DNA from: Monilinia fructicola
Lineage: Eukaryota > Ascomycota > Leotiomycetes > Helotiales > Sclerotiniaceae
Length of the DNA: 64,000 bases
Reading direction: 5' to 3'
Assembly (NCBI GenBank): GCA_008692225.1
Contig: VICG01000009.1
Location: forward strand, 1,240,001-1,304,000
Below the pieces are notes generated by a model. The model worked only from the letters and a program-made list of their open reading frames with translations, ran no database searches and was not told where the DNA came from. Both the position numbers and the translations under genes were made by a program. Shown here one piece after another: positions 46,048-58,215 of the stretch (position 1 is its first letter; the number at the start of each line of letters is the position of its first letter).

Positions 46048-46800
46048 TTAGTTGTAAACAAATGCGCCCTGAGCCGTTGGTGGGTAGTAGATACTATCCC
46101 GCTTGGAAAACCATCCAGTAGCATTGCCTTCATCGTCAAACTCTATAATGAGAGGGAATGTCATATTGGGGCCTTGTTTTGTTGCCATGTATTCCTCGTG
46201 AAAGCGGGGTGCAAGGTTATCCACTTCAAAAGTAGATAATCTTCCCCGGATGCGATCACTGCTTGGTCCTTCGAAACTAACACTCTTCGCAGAGCGAGGA
46301 GCATCGTTTGATCTGAAGCAGGACTTCAGCTCAGGAATTGGCGCATCAGTCATCTCGATTTCAACTGAAATGACTTCTGAAATTTCGGCATATACCGACG
46401 CAACGTCTGTCATTTCAATATCAATCGTGGTATTGACGAGAGATGTGATGGTTTCCATATGTTGCGCGCCAGCAACAGAAGAAGAAGGAGCAACAGCCTC
46501 GGGTGATTGGAAGGAAGGCTGTTGGTCGATCGTTGACCTTCTCTCCATTTTGTGGGGAGTGAAAGTCTTTCTCTTCACCATTGGAGAAGTAGACGCACTC
46601 TGAGCTGGACCCATAAGCTCTCCAACTCTGCCCATCTTCTTGGTTGAAGAAGGAGCGACAAGTTGAGTTGCCTGGGGCTCAGGAAGCGACTCGGTGATTG
46701 GTGAAGGAGAATCGAATTGGATTGGGTTACTAACTAAAAGTACACAGGCAGCAACCACGAGGGCATTGCCAATGACTTGAAGAAAGGCAAAGAAAGACAT
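46048..46800 (-). CDS. Hypothetical single-span membrane protein
   Basis: Single-exon frame of 250 residues starting at 46800. Residues about 3-25 (FFAFLQVIGNALVVAACVLLVS) form one transmembrane or signal-anchor segment. The rest is soluble, Ser/Pro-rich to about residue 120, then acidic with two similar stretches (IDIEMTDVASVY and VEIEMTDAPIPE), and ends with YYPPTAQGAFVYN. It resembles type II orphan proteins of filamentous fungi and I do not recognise a family. An earlier ATG at 46905 would add 35 residues, but this would put a second hydrophobic stretch in front and is less likely. Frame quality and length support a real gene. Confidence 0.55.
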   Translation of the reverse strand: MSFFAFLQVIGNALVVAACVLLVSNPIQFDSPSPITESLPEPQATQLVAPSSTKKMGRVGELMGPAQSASTSPMVKRKTFTPHKMERRSTIDQQPSFQSPEAVAPSSSVAGAQHMETITSLVNTTIDIEMTDVASVYAEISEVISVEIEMTDAPIPELKSCFRSNDAPRSAKSVSFEGPSSDRIRGRLSTFEVDNLAPRFHEEYMATKQGPNMTFPLIIEFDDEGNATGWFSKRDSIYYPPTAQGAFVYN

Positions 46801-49780
46801 CGTACTGATTGATGTTGAAACAAAAATCGGCACGCCGATGTAAGAAGATAAGGTAAGTGCGTGGTAAAAATGTGTGTATCTATGAGTTGGTAGCTCAAAA
46901 GACAAAAGAAGTAAGAAGAAGCAGTGATATCAAAGAGTGGTTGCTCAGAGATGAAGAAGGGAAGAGTATGCAGTAAGTAATTAAGTTGAATAATCAAGAT
47001 AATCAAAAGTGCGTACGCTGGGGAGAGGAGGGAAAGAAAGAAGGAAAGAAAGCTGGCAATAAAGGTAAATATATGAAACTTCGAAAGTAAACAACGCTAA
47101 ACTAGTGTGGTCGCCTGGTTGGTTGCTATCAAAACCTTGGAAGTATCATCAAAATCGTTTAAGGAAAGCGTGGTGAGAAGCGTCTTTTCGGTCTCCTAGC
47201 AACCACCAAGGTTTCTCTTAGCAACCGAAGAAAGGTATGATAAGATCAGATGAGAGTATATGAACTTCTCTATCGAAGCTCAGATGATACTACAAGAGAT
47301 TGAGGCTCGTCTTGGTGGAAGTGACTTTGGGTATGGATGCTGATGATCATAACCGATCACTTCCGCTTACCTAACTCTATATATACACTTCAAAATTGTC
47401 CCCAGAAAGTTCATGATTCAAGTATCCATGGATATCCATGGATAAATCAATATTTCTAAGCCTGGATCTACTTCTCTGTATCTGTCAGTACAAGTCCTAC
47501 TTAGTGTCAAAGTCACATCCAATTAAAAAAGTATTGGGCATGGACAACCAGCCAAAAAGTTCAATTGGAATAATATATTTTCATCATCTTCTCAGCAGAT
47601 CTGTCTCGAATAGAAGAATCAAACCAGATCAAAAACAATACTGCATTACATAAGCTCATGGAAATATCATTCCTTTGTATATCTCACAGGTTAATGTCGG
47701 GCTTTATGTTTGAAATCGGCCCTGAAGTAAACGCTGGAGAGAAGTAGTAGACAGATCAAAACTTTGCGCAATCTCATGTGATTTGTACCTAACACCTGTG
47801 ATATGCTGAAGATTAACCTATAATCTAACCCTATAACATACTTCAATAATTACAACTAACACAATTGAGCCATGACCTGCCTGTATGTCTGATTATGTCA
47901 AGAGATTGATTAATCTTGTAGACTTGATCAGCCACACAACTAAGCCCAATTACACCATACTAAGCTTTTGGGACTTTTGTAAAGGTGGATATCACAAAGT
48001 TGCTTCATAATCTAGTTCCTGTCCCAGAACTCACCGCAGTCATAACTTCAATTGAGAATCAGAGATTGCAAAATAAATCAGACCAACCGATTATACAACC
48101 TCATCAACATGTTACAGCCTCAAAGTCAAATCCAACGATTACACAATAATATTGCTCTCGAATCCCTTTCTTTTTTGATGTGGTAAATAAACTCTCAAAT
48201 GAAGTTCAAGATCGCCCTTTTAGCTTTCAATTTGATAGCGGCAGGGGCCGATCTATTCCCAACTTGGCCGCTAATCCTCATTTAGAACCAAGCGAAAAGC
48301 TTAAACAGACCTCGGGGCTTCCAGGTGACACGAAATACTCACATTGTTCAAATCATCACGAAAGAAATTATAACAATGAACTGGAAAGTCTCATCTAGCA
48401 TTGCGAGTGAATTATCAAGTTCTCGAATTTGGATAACAAGTCGTGCAGAAAAGATCGCAATTGGAAATGTCGGGTACGGAGTATGCCTACAGCATCACAA
48501 CACTTCGTATCCCAAATGTACATAGTCGCAATCACCGCCATCCAGCAATCCTAAGTTAGGTCCCTCCATCCAATGTGGAACTCCTGATGCAAAGTTGCAC
48601 AAAGTGTTATCCCATATCCTTCGTTCGCTCTTTGCTGCTCATCGATATTGTTGTGACGGTGAAGTCCAATGCTTTCTGATTATGGAATCAATCATCACTC
48701 AACCTGCAATATACAAAAACAGTAATCAAATAGAATAATGTAAATCAGATGCCTTTTTCTGCATATGTATATTGTACATCGCGCACTGGGACCATCACTT
48801 CGTTTAATAACACCCTCTCTCCTAATTCCTCGCATGACCCCTTCTTCATAGCACATGGCATTCACAATATACCAAGCTGAGCTATAAATCTATGATTAAG
48901 GATGCTCTGAGATTACCAAATGAAAATATAAGGCGAGTTTTTGAAAGAGAGATCTGTGAGTTTTTGTTTCCAGTGGTGCGAGTCAAAAAATATAACACAC
49001 ATCGTTATATGTAGGTTTTATATCTTTGTTATCTCCTTAGATGATGTTCCGTGTCCCACGAGAGATCAGGGGTCTGATATCAAACCTCCTCTCTATGGTT
49101 TGAAGAGGGGGGAGACTGAACTATCATAATTTCTGCTTACGGTCAGTCATGTATCAATCTTGTGGTATTTAATTCCGGTATCAATCCTCTATCCTTCTCC
49201 TGTCCCCAGACAAAGACCCAATTTACACAGGAGCTACATCCCACACCTTACATCCCACATCCCAGCCCCCAACCTTCAACGCCCGTCACAACCCACGACC
49301 CTCTCATCCTCCTCCCCAACACCAAACTATATTATATCACCCACCCATCCCCCCATGCTAACCCATACTCACCGCAAATTCTACTCCCAACAAACGACAT
49401 TACCACACCATCGAACCTCACATCCCCGCCTACAGCATATGCCCAATACATCCTCCCATTGCGCCAACCGTAAAAGTGCTATAAATGCATTAGTATCTAC
49501 GTAAGCCGCAGACTCCTAAATGCCACGAAGCGAATCCCAAATCGAACACACGTAGAACACCCCGCACCACGACCCCCCTCCCCTCCTCCAACCCCGCCCC
49601 CAAAAGGCAAAAACTGCACGGAAGAGAAAACAACAATACAACAACCCCCACGTCACCCCTCCCAGAAAGCGAAATGGAACGAGCGAACCAAAAGATCCAC
49701 AGGATGAAGTATGAGCATTTCCAAGCACCAAAGGAGCAAGATATCGCGTGTGCACAAACGGATGACGAAAGATCGCCGTC

Positions 49781-49821
49781 CACCTCACCTCACCTCACCT
49801 CACCTCACTTCACCTCACCTC
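49781..49821. repeat. CACCT pentanucleotide array
   Basis: About eight copies of CACCT, one mutated to CACTT. It lies in noncoding DNA 1.2 kb 3' of arp8. Confidence 0.9.
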
Positions 49822-50133
49822 ATCATCACCACCGTGCTGTCTGTCGCCGGCAGATTGCGCGAAATCCCCGCCACTCGTGCTTCACGCAGATCTCACCATC
49901 GCTGCAACCACCGCGATCGGGCCAAGCAGGTCAATCTTGCGCCGCGACGTGGGCGATGCGGAACGGCAAGAGTGTTCGATGTAGCGTTGTATAGTCCATG
50001 GGTGAGGGATGGGATGGTTTATGGCGAAACGACGGTTTAGGTTGTGCGATGATATCCATGGATGGCGCCATGGACGGATATGCATCATGTCATGGCGTTG
50101 TGGGAACTCGTTGGGGTGTTTACTTGATTATCA

Positions 50134-50686
50134 TTCATTGATTGATTCATTGATTCATTGATTCATTGATTATACCATGAAAATCAAAATCAAAATCAAA
50201 ATCAAAACCAAAATCCAAAAATCACCTTGAGATGATACCAAAAAAAAATTGCTGAAGTTCAACTAGAGAAAAGCAACGAGGGAGTAGAACATTCAACATT
50301 TAACATTTAACATCAACATTAAAATTAACATTAAAATTAACATTAAAATTAACATTAAAATTAAAATTAACATTCACATTGAAGTATCCATCCATCCATC
50401 CATCCATCCATCCACCCACCCCTCCATCCCCCCCAGACCTACCCACCCACCCACCAACCCGCTCATACACCAGCCAAATCCCGCACCTCGCAAGGATCTA
50501 CCTACCTAGGTATTCAACCAACCTACATAGACAAACGCAATCAGCGCTGCAATCAGCGAGCAGCAAGCAGCAAGCAGCAAACAGCACTCAGGAGCAAGTT
50601 CGCACCACCAAATTTCAACATTGAACCTGTCATTCAAATATCATCATGACCATCATCATCATATGCTATGTACCTAGTCAAAGAAA

Positions 50687-50720
<34 letters not shown>

Positions 50721-50965
50721 AATCTACCAAACTCGCATATCTAATCTGCTGGATATCTTTTGAAGAAGAACGAAAAACTACAAAAGATGAAAAGAAAAAA
50801 GCCTCGCGTCTGTGTGAATTCAATAGATTTCCACCCGTGCAACGCCCCGATGATAGCTTTTCTGTCCGAGAAACGCCATTCATTTATCCATCCATTATTT
50901 TATCATGATTCAAGATATCCGTTCCTTCCCTTCCCTTCCCTTCCCTTCCCTTCCTTCCCTTTAGT
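50134..50965. repeat. Cluster of unrelated microsatellites
   Basis: In order: ATTGATTC octamers (about 50134-50172), CAAAAT hexamers (about 50184-50212), AACATTAAAATT-type units (about 50296-50375), CATC tetramers (about 50384-50415), AGCAAGC units (about 50560-50582), AAAG tetramers (about 50689-50721), and TTCCC pentamers (about 50930-50960). Each unit differs from its neighbours. No gene is interrupted. Confidence 0.85.
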
Positions 50966-51020
50966 GTATCTAGCCAAACAAATCCATAAGAGACCCCCAT
51001 AAACTTGAAGAAAGTAGAAC

Positions 51021-53566
51021 TTAGTAGTGCCAAAGGATCTTTTGACTTAAGACTCTCGCGCCCAACATCTCATACTCTTTCTGTCCAATCCAGCTCTCAT
51101 GCATCTTCATTCTAGCAAAGACACTTGCACCCTTCCAGACAACCACCTGGCCATCCATTTCCCTCGGACTAGTTCCCACCAAGATCTTCTCTGCCAAGTC
51201 CGGCCTCTTCTTCTTGAGTCTGTCTTCAAGGAATGGACCAAAACCGGGCGTTTTCGCACCTCCACCAATCAACATAATACCACCAAAAAAGTCGCGAGCT
51301 TTCTTATCATCAAGCTTGGCTGCGTGAGTGATGGATGTGATAATCGCAGTATCAAGAGCGGCGATGGGTAGAACAGAATCACGTTCAATGGCGACATCCT
51401 TTGCTGTGCGGGCATGAATATCGACAAACATACCTGCCGGGGGGTTGGGCGTGGTGCCAGTGTGTGTGCCGTTGATACCATTCGTGGGACCAGGAGAACC
51501 AACGCTAGTTCCATTACCTCCGAAGACGAATGGAGCTGGGGCAGGAGTACCGACACCTTCTGGAGCGGGTGAGGCGGCGGCAGATGTCACACTAGAAGGT
51601 ACAGGGTTCTCTGCATCCATACGAAGGAAGTTAAACGGGTTGGGCTTCTCTTTCTGAGGTGTAGAGAAGGACGCATCGTTCATACCATTAGATATGAAGC
51701 CGCTAGGATTGTATCCATTGGCGTTAGTCGCGATAGAAGGTTTAATAGTGGCCAGAATTGCAAGTTGAGCTGCAGATGTGGGATCATCGGGAGTGTCAAC
51801 ATCATAAGCATTGTATGATCGATCGATGTGTTTGCGACGGCCCTTCAGTTTCTCGCTGTTGTCGAAGATCGATGGATCATAAAAGCCCATAGGAGCAAGG
51901 ATAACCTCATCATATGTCTTGAAGCCATACTTGTGAGTCGGTTGATTTGGTGCACGAAGGTGAAAGTTGTAAAGTTGGACGGAGATTTCAGCCTGGTTCA
52001 TTGTGCAGTATTTGATCTTTAATTCCTCCGCAAGAAGAAAATCGTAGCGTCGCTTGAGATTGATGTCGGCATATGGGAAATGATCATAGAGCATCATTTT
52101 GATGAAAGTTTCCGTAACATCATAGCCTCCATACTTGAGGTTGACTCGAGAATCCTCCAAGCACATGCCATCCTCAACACAGCAAATTGATGTCTTTTGT
52201 GCTCCAACGTCAACTACACAAGCACTGGTATAACCCGCTCCAAATGTGGCGGCATGACTTTCTTGCATGAATGCAACCTGTTTGAAACCAAAGCCCACGA
52301 GGCACATGTGCAGCATCTGCTCCAGATACTTTTTGTCGTAGAGATCCGGTACCACCATTACACAGCTGTATTGATCCCACTCACCACTTCTATTAAGACC
52401 AAGATCTCTTCTCATGGCCTGCTCAATGATTGTTTCGAAGTCATCAAACATGGCCTCGAAAACGTCGTAATCATTCTCGTGAAACCACCCATGCTGCATC
52501 GGCCAAAATAGTCTGTATGGCGGGTCAGAGTTGTCTGCTATGCGCTGTGCATCAGGACCTGTGAAAGTAGAAATAGAACCTTTGGCAATATCCGTCCATT
52601 CGATACGAAGAGGATCATTGTGTTCTGGAATCTTTTCTGGTTCGATACGGCGATTGTAATTAACAACCAACTCCTTGGAATTGGGCAATACCTTGCGCCT
52701 ATTTGCGCGCATGTCTACCTTCAAATCGGCACACTGTTTGGCATATTTTTTCGACCACTCCTCTCCAAATTGTTGCTCTGGGGGAAGTGTAGAGTCCTCG
52801 CGCTTTGGCCGAGGTTCGTATTCTTGAGATTCTGTGACGGGGAATCGTTCTGCGATTGCCATTATGACAGTCTTTGGGAGGGCATCATTGGCCAGACCAA
52901 TGCGCAAATTTTGACTTCCAGGATGGATGACAATTGTCTTCGATGCGGCCAACTCATCTGTAACATCTGAGTCTTCCGATTCATCTTCGTCCGCAGGTAG
53001 CGGTACGTCAGCATTTCCTGTGCGCGCAAGAGCTCTATCTTTGTTTTTGGCATCGCGAATCAGTTTCTCTTGATTGGCTTCGTTCTGCAGACGCGACGCA
53101 AGCAGTTGATCATCGCGCTTTCCAAACTCTCTGTGAATTGAAAGTCAGTAAAAGTTATAGATCGGCAGCCGAAAGGTACATGGAATGTGAGGCAAGGATC
53201 AAGAGAGCAAAATGCTTACGTGTAATAGTTCTTCTGGTTGATTGGGGTGGCTTCTGGCCAGCTCGTTTGCTTCAATCCATTGTCCGTTCGCTCCAGACCT
53301 TCTTCTCGCATCAACGTCCTGCCAGATTTCTTTCCGCCCGCCATTTCCTTGGGAGGTAGATAATCCTCGTATTCGTCGGGAGGCAAGTATCCAAGATCGA
53401 TGAGGCTGGCAATACTTTTAGGTAGACGTGCAGGTCCAGTGCCTCCGAAAAATAAAAAGGGCGCAATGGGTGGGAATGGAAATGCGGGGTTTGGCAGCAA
53501 TGGTTTATCGAGTTTAATTCGTTTTGGTGAAGGAGCAGCTTCTCGATCATCTGGTGCTTGAGCCAT
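51021..53566 (-). CDS. arp8: Actin-related protein 8 (INO80 complex subunit)
   Basis: Nuclear actin-related protein that helps the INO80 remodeller bind nucleosomes. Exons 53566-53220 and 53130-51021 join in frame for 818 residues, comparable with yeast Arp8 (881). Residues 1-160 are the Arp8-specific N-terminus with a basic start (PSPKRIKLDKP), a Lys/Arg-rich helix (NEANQEKLIRDAKNKD) and an acidic DEDESEDSD run. The actin fold begins about residue 178 with IVIHPGSQNLRIGLA, the phosphate-loop equivalent, and continues through GWFHENDYDVFEAM, CVMVVPDLYDKKY, and ACVVDVGAQKTSICCVEDG. A disordered Gly/Pro/Ser/Thr/Asn insert of about 110 residues lies near 585-695, before SVLPIAALDTAIITS. The C-terminus is MLIGGGAKTPGFGPFLEDR ... 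GQKEYEMLGARVLSQK. The fully open frame over the insert makes an unspliced intron unlikely. Confidence 0.95.
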
Positions 53567-56500
53567 AGCTAATACTGCCTCTGGGCGGTCAATCTGAATG
53601 TCAAATGGGCTCTGTTGATTGGAAGTTAACCGAGTGAGAAGATGTGTGGGGTGGAATTCCTTTTGAGAGATAGATCACGTGCCGTAAGCGAAAAAAGAAA
53701 TGATGACCCAGTAGTAAACATCAAACTATCGGCTATCTGCATCTTCCTAAGGATCAACTTGGTATTGATGAGACAACATATTCTTCGTTGTTCACTTTGT
53801 CTTGCACAATGAGAGTAGTGGTTCAAAGATTTTCAGACAGTTGAGTTCACGCGTCATCGAAATCACACAAGTATTCACATATATAATTGAAATAACTAGC
53901 TTACTCTCATATCCTTTGGTGGAGTACATCTAATTGACTTTTAATGCTACTATACAATGAATTGCAACGATACCATATGCTCAGATTGGAGGGGTGTAAA
54001 TTTCAAGCTTGAGTCTAGGATCCAAGGGTGGTATCTGATGGGTAACGAGATGACATGATTGAATTCCCTCATGCTTAGTAGCTTGATGCTTGATGGAACC
54101 AGTTTGAATAGTTGAGAGATTGACGACATCATAGACGTCATATTATATATATATATATATATATTGAAGCAGTAACGGGCGAATTCCTTTTAACAAGAGA
54201 TTTCAATGTAGAAGTTCCATCTGAAGATTGGTTGATATTGACTCTCCTAAAGTTCAGACTCAGACTATATAGAGTAATGAGTATGGCCTCGGGAGTATTA
54301 GTATTATTGATATGATCTTTTGGGCACAAATCAAACATTCATCGAGAAAACATCGTCCAAAGATCTTTATCAAGATAGTTGTGATCTCCCTTCCAATCGA
54401 TCCTCTTCTGGTAAGTGCGAACATTTGGGTCAAGCTAGATGATATCTCTCTCATACAATAGGTGCTTATCAAGTCTTTCGAAATCAGACTTGAACCAAAT
54501 CACCAATACTTCGTAGCACTCTTCTGATCAGTCTACAGTAAGTATATTGCACATTATACTCGGGTGATTATCAAATAAAGCATGATCTCAAATCCGGGAA
54601 ATCTTGCTATAACAAGATTTCTTTCAAGGCTTGATGAACGTTAAGATTGATCGATCAGCACAAGCATCTCTCGTCTTTTATCGCAAGAGGTGTGGTTTCA
54701 AAAGAATAGGAGAGACAGGACTAACCTTCCATCAAAGCTTCCAGAAGAAATAATGATGGTTGGGTTAGCTCTCTTCCACTTTGAACGCCATCTACCCCTG
54801 AACTCAAACTCCACACTAGTACTTGTCAATTGCTGTGTGATTTTATGAAGGACTGCATAAGCTGATGCATAACCTTATGCATAACCTTATTGCACAACTT
54901 CGAAAGAACTTCGAAAGAACCTCGGTGGCCAGTGGTCGGTCATTGGAACTGGCCAGACGCGTAAGTTCGTGCCCCCTACCCCACATGTAAAACAAAGAAT
55001 GATGTTCGGCTCACCAATCGCATTCATTCCCGAAAGCCAAGTTGGAGCGGAGTTCATTTCGTCCGTATCCGTCTACCTCCTTACGATACGTAGTGGGGTA
55101 ATTGAGACAAACTACAGTACCAGGATAATTTATTTACCTTTACATTAGATGGATGGTCTAGAAAGGAAGCTCGCTACGAAGTTGGTCGGTTAGTTTTAGT
55201 TTAGTTACCTGCTGTACTAAACTTCTAAGTGTACCTAGTACCTACTTGCTGCAAGAGCGGATTCGCTATTGAATCGATATTGGTTTGATATTTTATATTG
55301 AATTGGTATTGAAAATGGACTGAATTGAATGCTGTAAAGTTACAGCGATCATACAAATTCGGGACTGGTTCTGAATGGACTTGTCCCAGGACGGTCAGCC
55401 ACGATGAAATAACGCTTCATGAGTCGTTGAACCTGCGATAGCACTGGAGGTGGTGATTATGGCGACATTCAAGGATGGGTAAATTCGAGATGACCGTTGA
55501 GCTTATCTGCTCGTTCTCTGTTGTTGGCAGGTCAGGCTGCAAAGGAATGCGAGGTTGACGTTAGTACGACTTGACGACATGAAGGGTCGTCGATTTGTCC
55601 AATAAGAGGGGTGGAATTTTATAGTTTGAGTCATACCGATAGCATGGCTGCATGGGAGGAGAGAAGTATGCACGTTTTGGTGTCAAATGCAGTCAGTGTG
55701 CAGTGTTTCCCGAAGATGCTGGGAATTGTGGTGGTTTGTGTGACCATAAAGGGGGATGAACTGCGTTGGTTGACACGGGAAGTGATCAAAGGGTAGAAGT
55801 TCGGTTAGGAAGCTACCAACGGATATAGAATTGACGGAGATGAAGGAAACGGACACGGGGGCGGGCATAACTTTCGGATTTCGAAGTTTCATCTGAAGGA
55901 TGTGTGAACTTGGAGAAGAGAGAAAGAGAAAGAGAAAGAGGAAAAGAAAGAGAAAGAGAGTAGGTACGGCGATGAATTTGAATATATGATACTATTTAGT
56001 CGGTACTACAGAATATAATCGCTTCCTCAAAGCGACTAATACTATTACATCTTTAATCGGATGTTGTATCACTGAACGGAGAATAATCCTGAGTCATCGG
56101 CGTATCTTACTCTCTCACCCTCTCCCTCTCTCCAGGTCTTACTCAGCTTGGCTGTCTCAGACTCTCCCGTGATAAGCTCGGATCCAACTATTGACTGGAC
56201 CGTTCAAGCAATACAGTAAAGTAAGTAAGTAGGTACGGGGGACGTCCTGAGCAATCCGAAGAAGCTTGGTTAAAACTTAAGAGAAGAACCATCTACCACT
56301 TACTGTATGATGCTACGGAGTATTTGCCTAGCTAGGGAACGAACATGATTATCCGAGGTATACGAGATTATACGACACGGTACGATGAAGAGGGGAAACA
56401 TTCTTCGCCAATGCAAACACTTCAACCTGTGGTGGACAAGAGATGAGATGAAACCCTTCATTATTTTCCACACACCTACTACAGTGACTAGGCACAGTAG

Positions 56501-56593
56501 GCGGATTCCATGTAAGTTGTATGACGAACATCAAAGATGATGATAACATAAGAAAAGCATAACAAAATGATGGCGTTTCAAAATCCTCAAAAG

Positions 56594-56732
56594 GTCACTG
56601 TCACTCGGGCTGTCACGGTCACGGCTACGGTCACAGTCACGATCACTGCCACTGTCTCTGTCATTGCTGCCTTTTACCTTTTTCATGTTCTTCTTGATCT
56701 TCACCGTCACCGTCACCGTCCCCGTCACCGTC
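56594..56732. repeat. Degenerate GTCAC-rich array
   Basis: Two blocks of CGGTCAC/CCGTCAC units, about 56594-56670 and 56700-56732, separated by a nonrepeat spacer of about 30 bp. The period drifts between 6 and 12 bp. Confidence 0.8.
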
Positions 56733-56954
56733 ATTGATAAATTGACAATTGATTAAACAATATCATCATAGATTAAAAGATAGACTTTGAACTATATGGT
56801 TAATAAGGAAATATAAGACAATTTCAAAGTTTGAAATAAGGCCGGCCCCATAAGACGTCCTCCTACCTCACAGAGTACGGAGGATATTATCATCTACAGT
56901 ATCGTTATGGTGACTCCATTTTTATCTTCTTACATGATATGCTGTACGATAAAC

Positions 56955-57010
56955 ATACACATCCATCCATACACATCCATCCATACACATCCATCCATAC
57001 ACATCCATAC
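56955..57010. repeat. CATCCATCCATACA array
   Basis: Four imperfect copies of a 14-bp unit made of CATCC and ATACA parts. It is noncoding and lies 1.2 kb upstream of the ABC transporter start. Confidence 0.85.
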
Positions 57011-58215
57011 ACTTTACCGACTCTGTGCTTATTCGTACTGTACCGTACGGATGTCCTTACTATACGAAATAGATGCGATGGAACACTGAAGATCTTCCCA
57101 ACGCTACGAACGATACTGTATGATTTAAACTCAAATCCAATAAAATAGATTCATCACGAACCAATGAAAGCACGGAATGGATATGAACCATGACGACCGT
57201 CGCCCAATGCGGTAGTCGGTTATTAGGGAAAGAACTAATCACCCGCATCCCGGAGGTTTAGTTTCCCGAAGTTATGAATAAAATGTGGAGTTGTGCAATT
57301 TTGAGTTCTTGCTCATCCAAGTGCGTGCGTGGGAGAGAAGGAAAGAATCAAAATAATACTGCACTAGCTGGCGCTAGGCAAGATAGGTGCCTAGGAGATA
57401 CATGTAGGGAAAGGAGGGGGAGAACAAAATTCCCGTACTCGCTCGCAATCATCAATCCATTTATTTAATAGGGACAGAGTAAATCAATCATTCCAGTAAA
57501 TAATAATAAATCAACAAGGCAAGAAGTAGATGGATGGGAAGGAAATATAATAAATACAATCATCATCTCCCATCGCTCTTTCTCTTTTAATAACTCCTCC
57601 TCTTGAGTCTCTACATCCAGATCCATCCACATCCACATCCACATCCACATCCACATCCATATCCATATCCAGACTCAGATTCCTTCCCATCTGGTACTTG
57701 TTTCTCCCTTGGTCCTTGATTCTGCATCCATCCATCAACAACATCCATCGTCAACATCGCCGCCATCAACATCATCACCTTCATCATCACCTTCATCGTC
57801 TTTCATCGCAATCATAAACATCTCTTATAATAACAATAATAAACTCTCCTCTTTGCGCCTCCTTTCACAATTTATTCAAAATCTTAATTAATTCAACTCT
57901 TTTGATTCCAACACAGCCCGCGCATACCACAACTCAAAAAAGTTCCGAACCCCAGTCCACTTCGCATTCTCGTATTGGCAGACGAAAAAGCGTATTTGCC
58001 ACAAGGAATAAGAACAACATTGAAACAACAACAAAAGTATTTAAGAAATCGCATCGCGTCTCATCGCATCTTATCGCATTTTGTCTCATTTTACACACAG
58101 TACGATAATATTAGCTGTGTAACATCTCCAATAAAGTTCCTCATCGAATCACCCTTTGCAGCTCAATCGTTACTCACGTCAACAAATCCTCAAATCTTTA
58201 TCGAAGCCGCCAATC

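Larger units (their letters stand above)
46801..51020. other. Gene-free 4.2-kb region, dense microsatellites at right
   Basis: No gene is supported. The left part (46801-49100) is AT-rich with short frames only. From about 49160 to 49500 there are Pro/Thr/His-rich frames in two registers of one CA-rich sequence, which I take as compositional. From 49781 on, many simple-sequence arrays lie head to tail (separate entries). The last 100 bp adjoin the arp8 stop. Confidence 0.6.
53567..58215. other. Gene-free 4.6-kb spacer between arp8 and ABC transporter
   Basis: No gene is supported; this divergent spacer must hold both promoters and is unusually long for the window. It contains an AT dinucleotide run (about 54144-54164), a GAAAGA-rich run (about 55920-55958), a GTCAC/GTCACGGTCA-like array (about 56594-56732), an ATCCATCCATACAC array (56955-57010) and a CCACAT array (about 57613-57670), and CATCAT runs to 57815. 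From about 57900 it has a CA-rich, ATG-poor sequence like a fungal 5' leader for the transporter. Confidence 0.6.

Noticed and set aside
49160..49788. Overlapping Pro/Thr/His-rich frames on the plus strand and Gly/Val-rich frames on the minus
   Set aside because: Several registers are open at once because the DNA is CA-rich; no frame has conserved-looking residues or a coherent start.
50134..50965. Repeat arrays considered as a CRISPR-like array
   Set aside because: The units are 4-12 bp, head to tail, with no spacers; the genome is eukaryotic. They are microsatellites.
51099..52970. Several plus-strand frames of 60-116 codons opposite arp8
   Set aside because: Antisense shadows of a strongly coding exon with no independent support.
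56531..56734. Minus-strand 67-codon frame with Thr-Val then Asp-Arg repeats
   Set aside because: It is the degenerate GTCAC array read through; no domain, no start context.
57465..57796. Minus-strand frames with Trp-Met or Asp-Met-Asp-Val repeats
   Set aside because: They read the CCACAT/CATCAT microsatellites in three registers; compositional, not coding.
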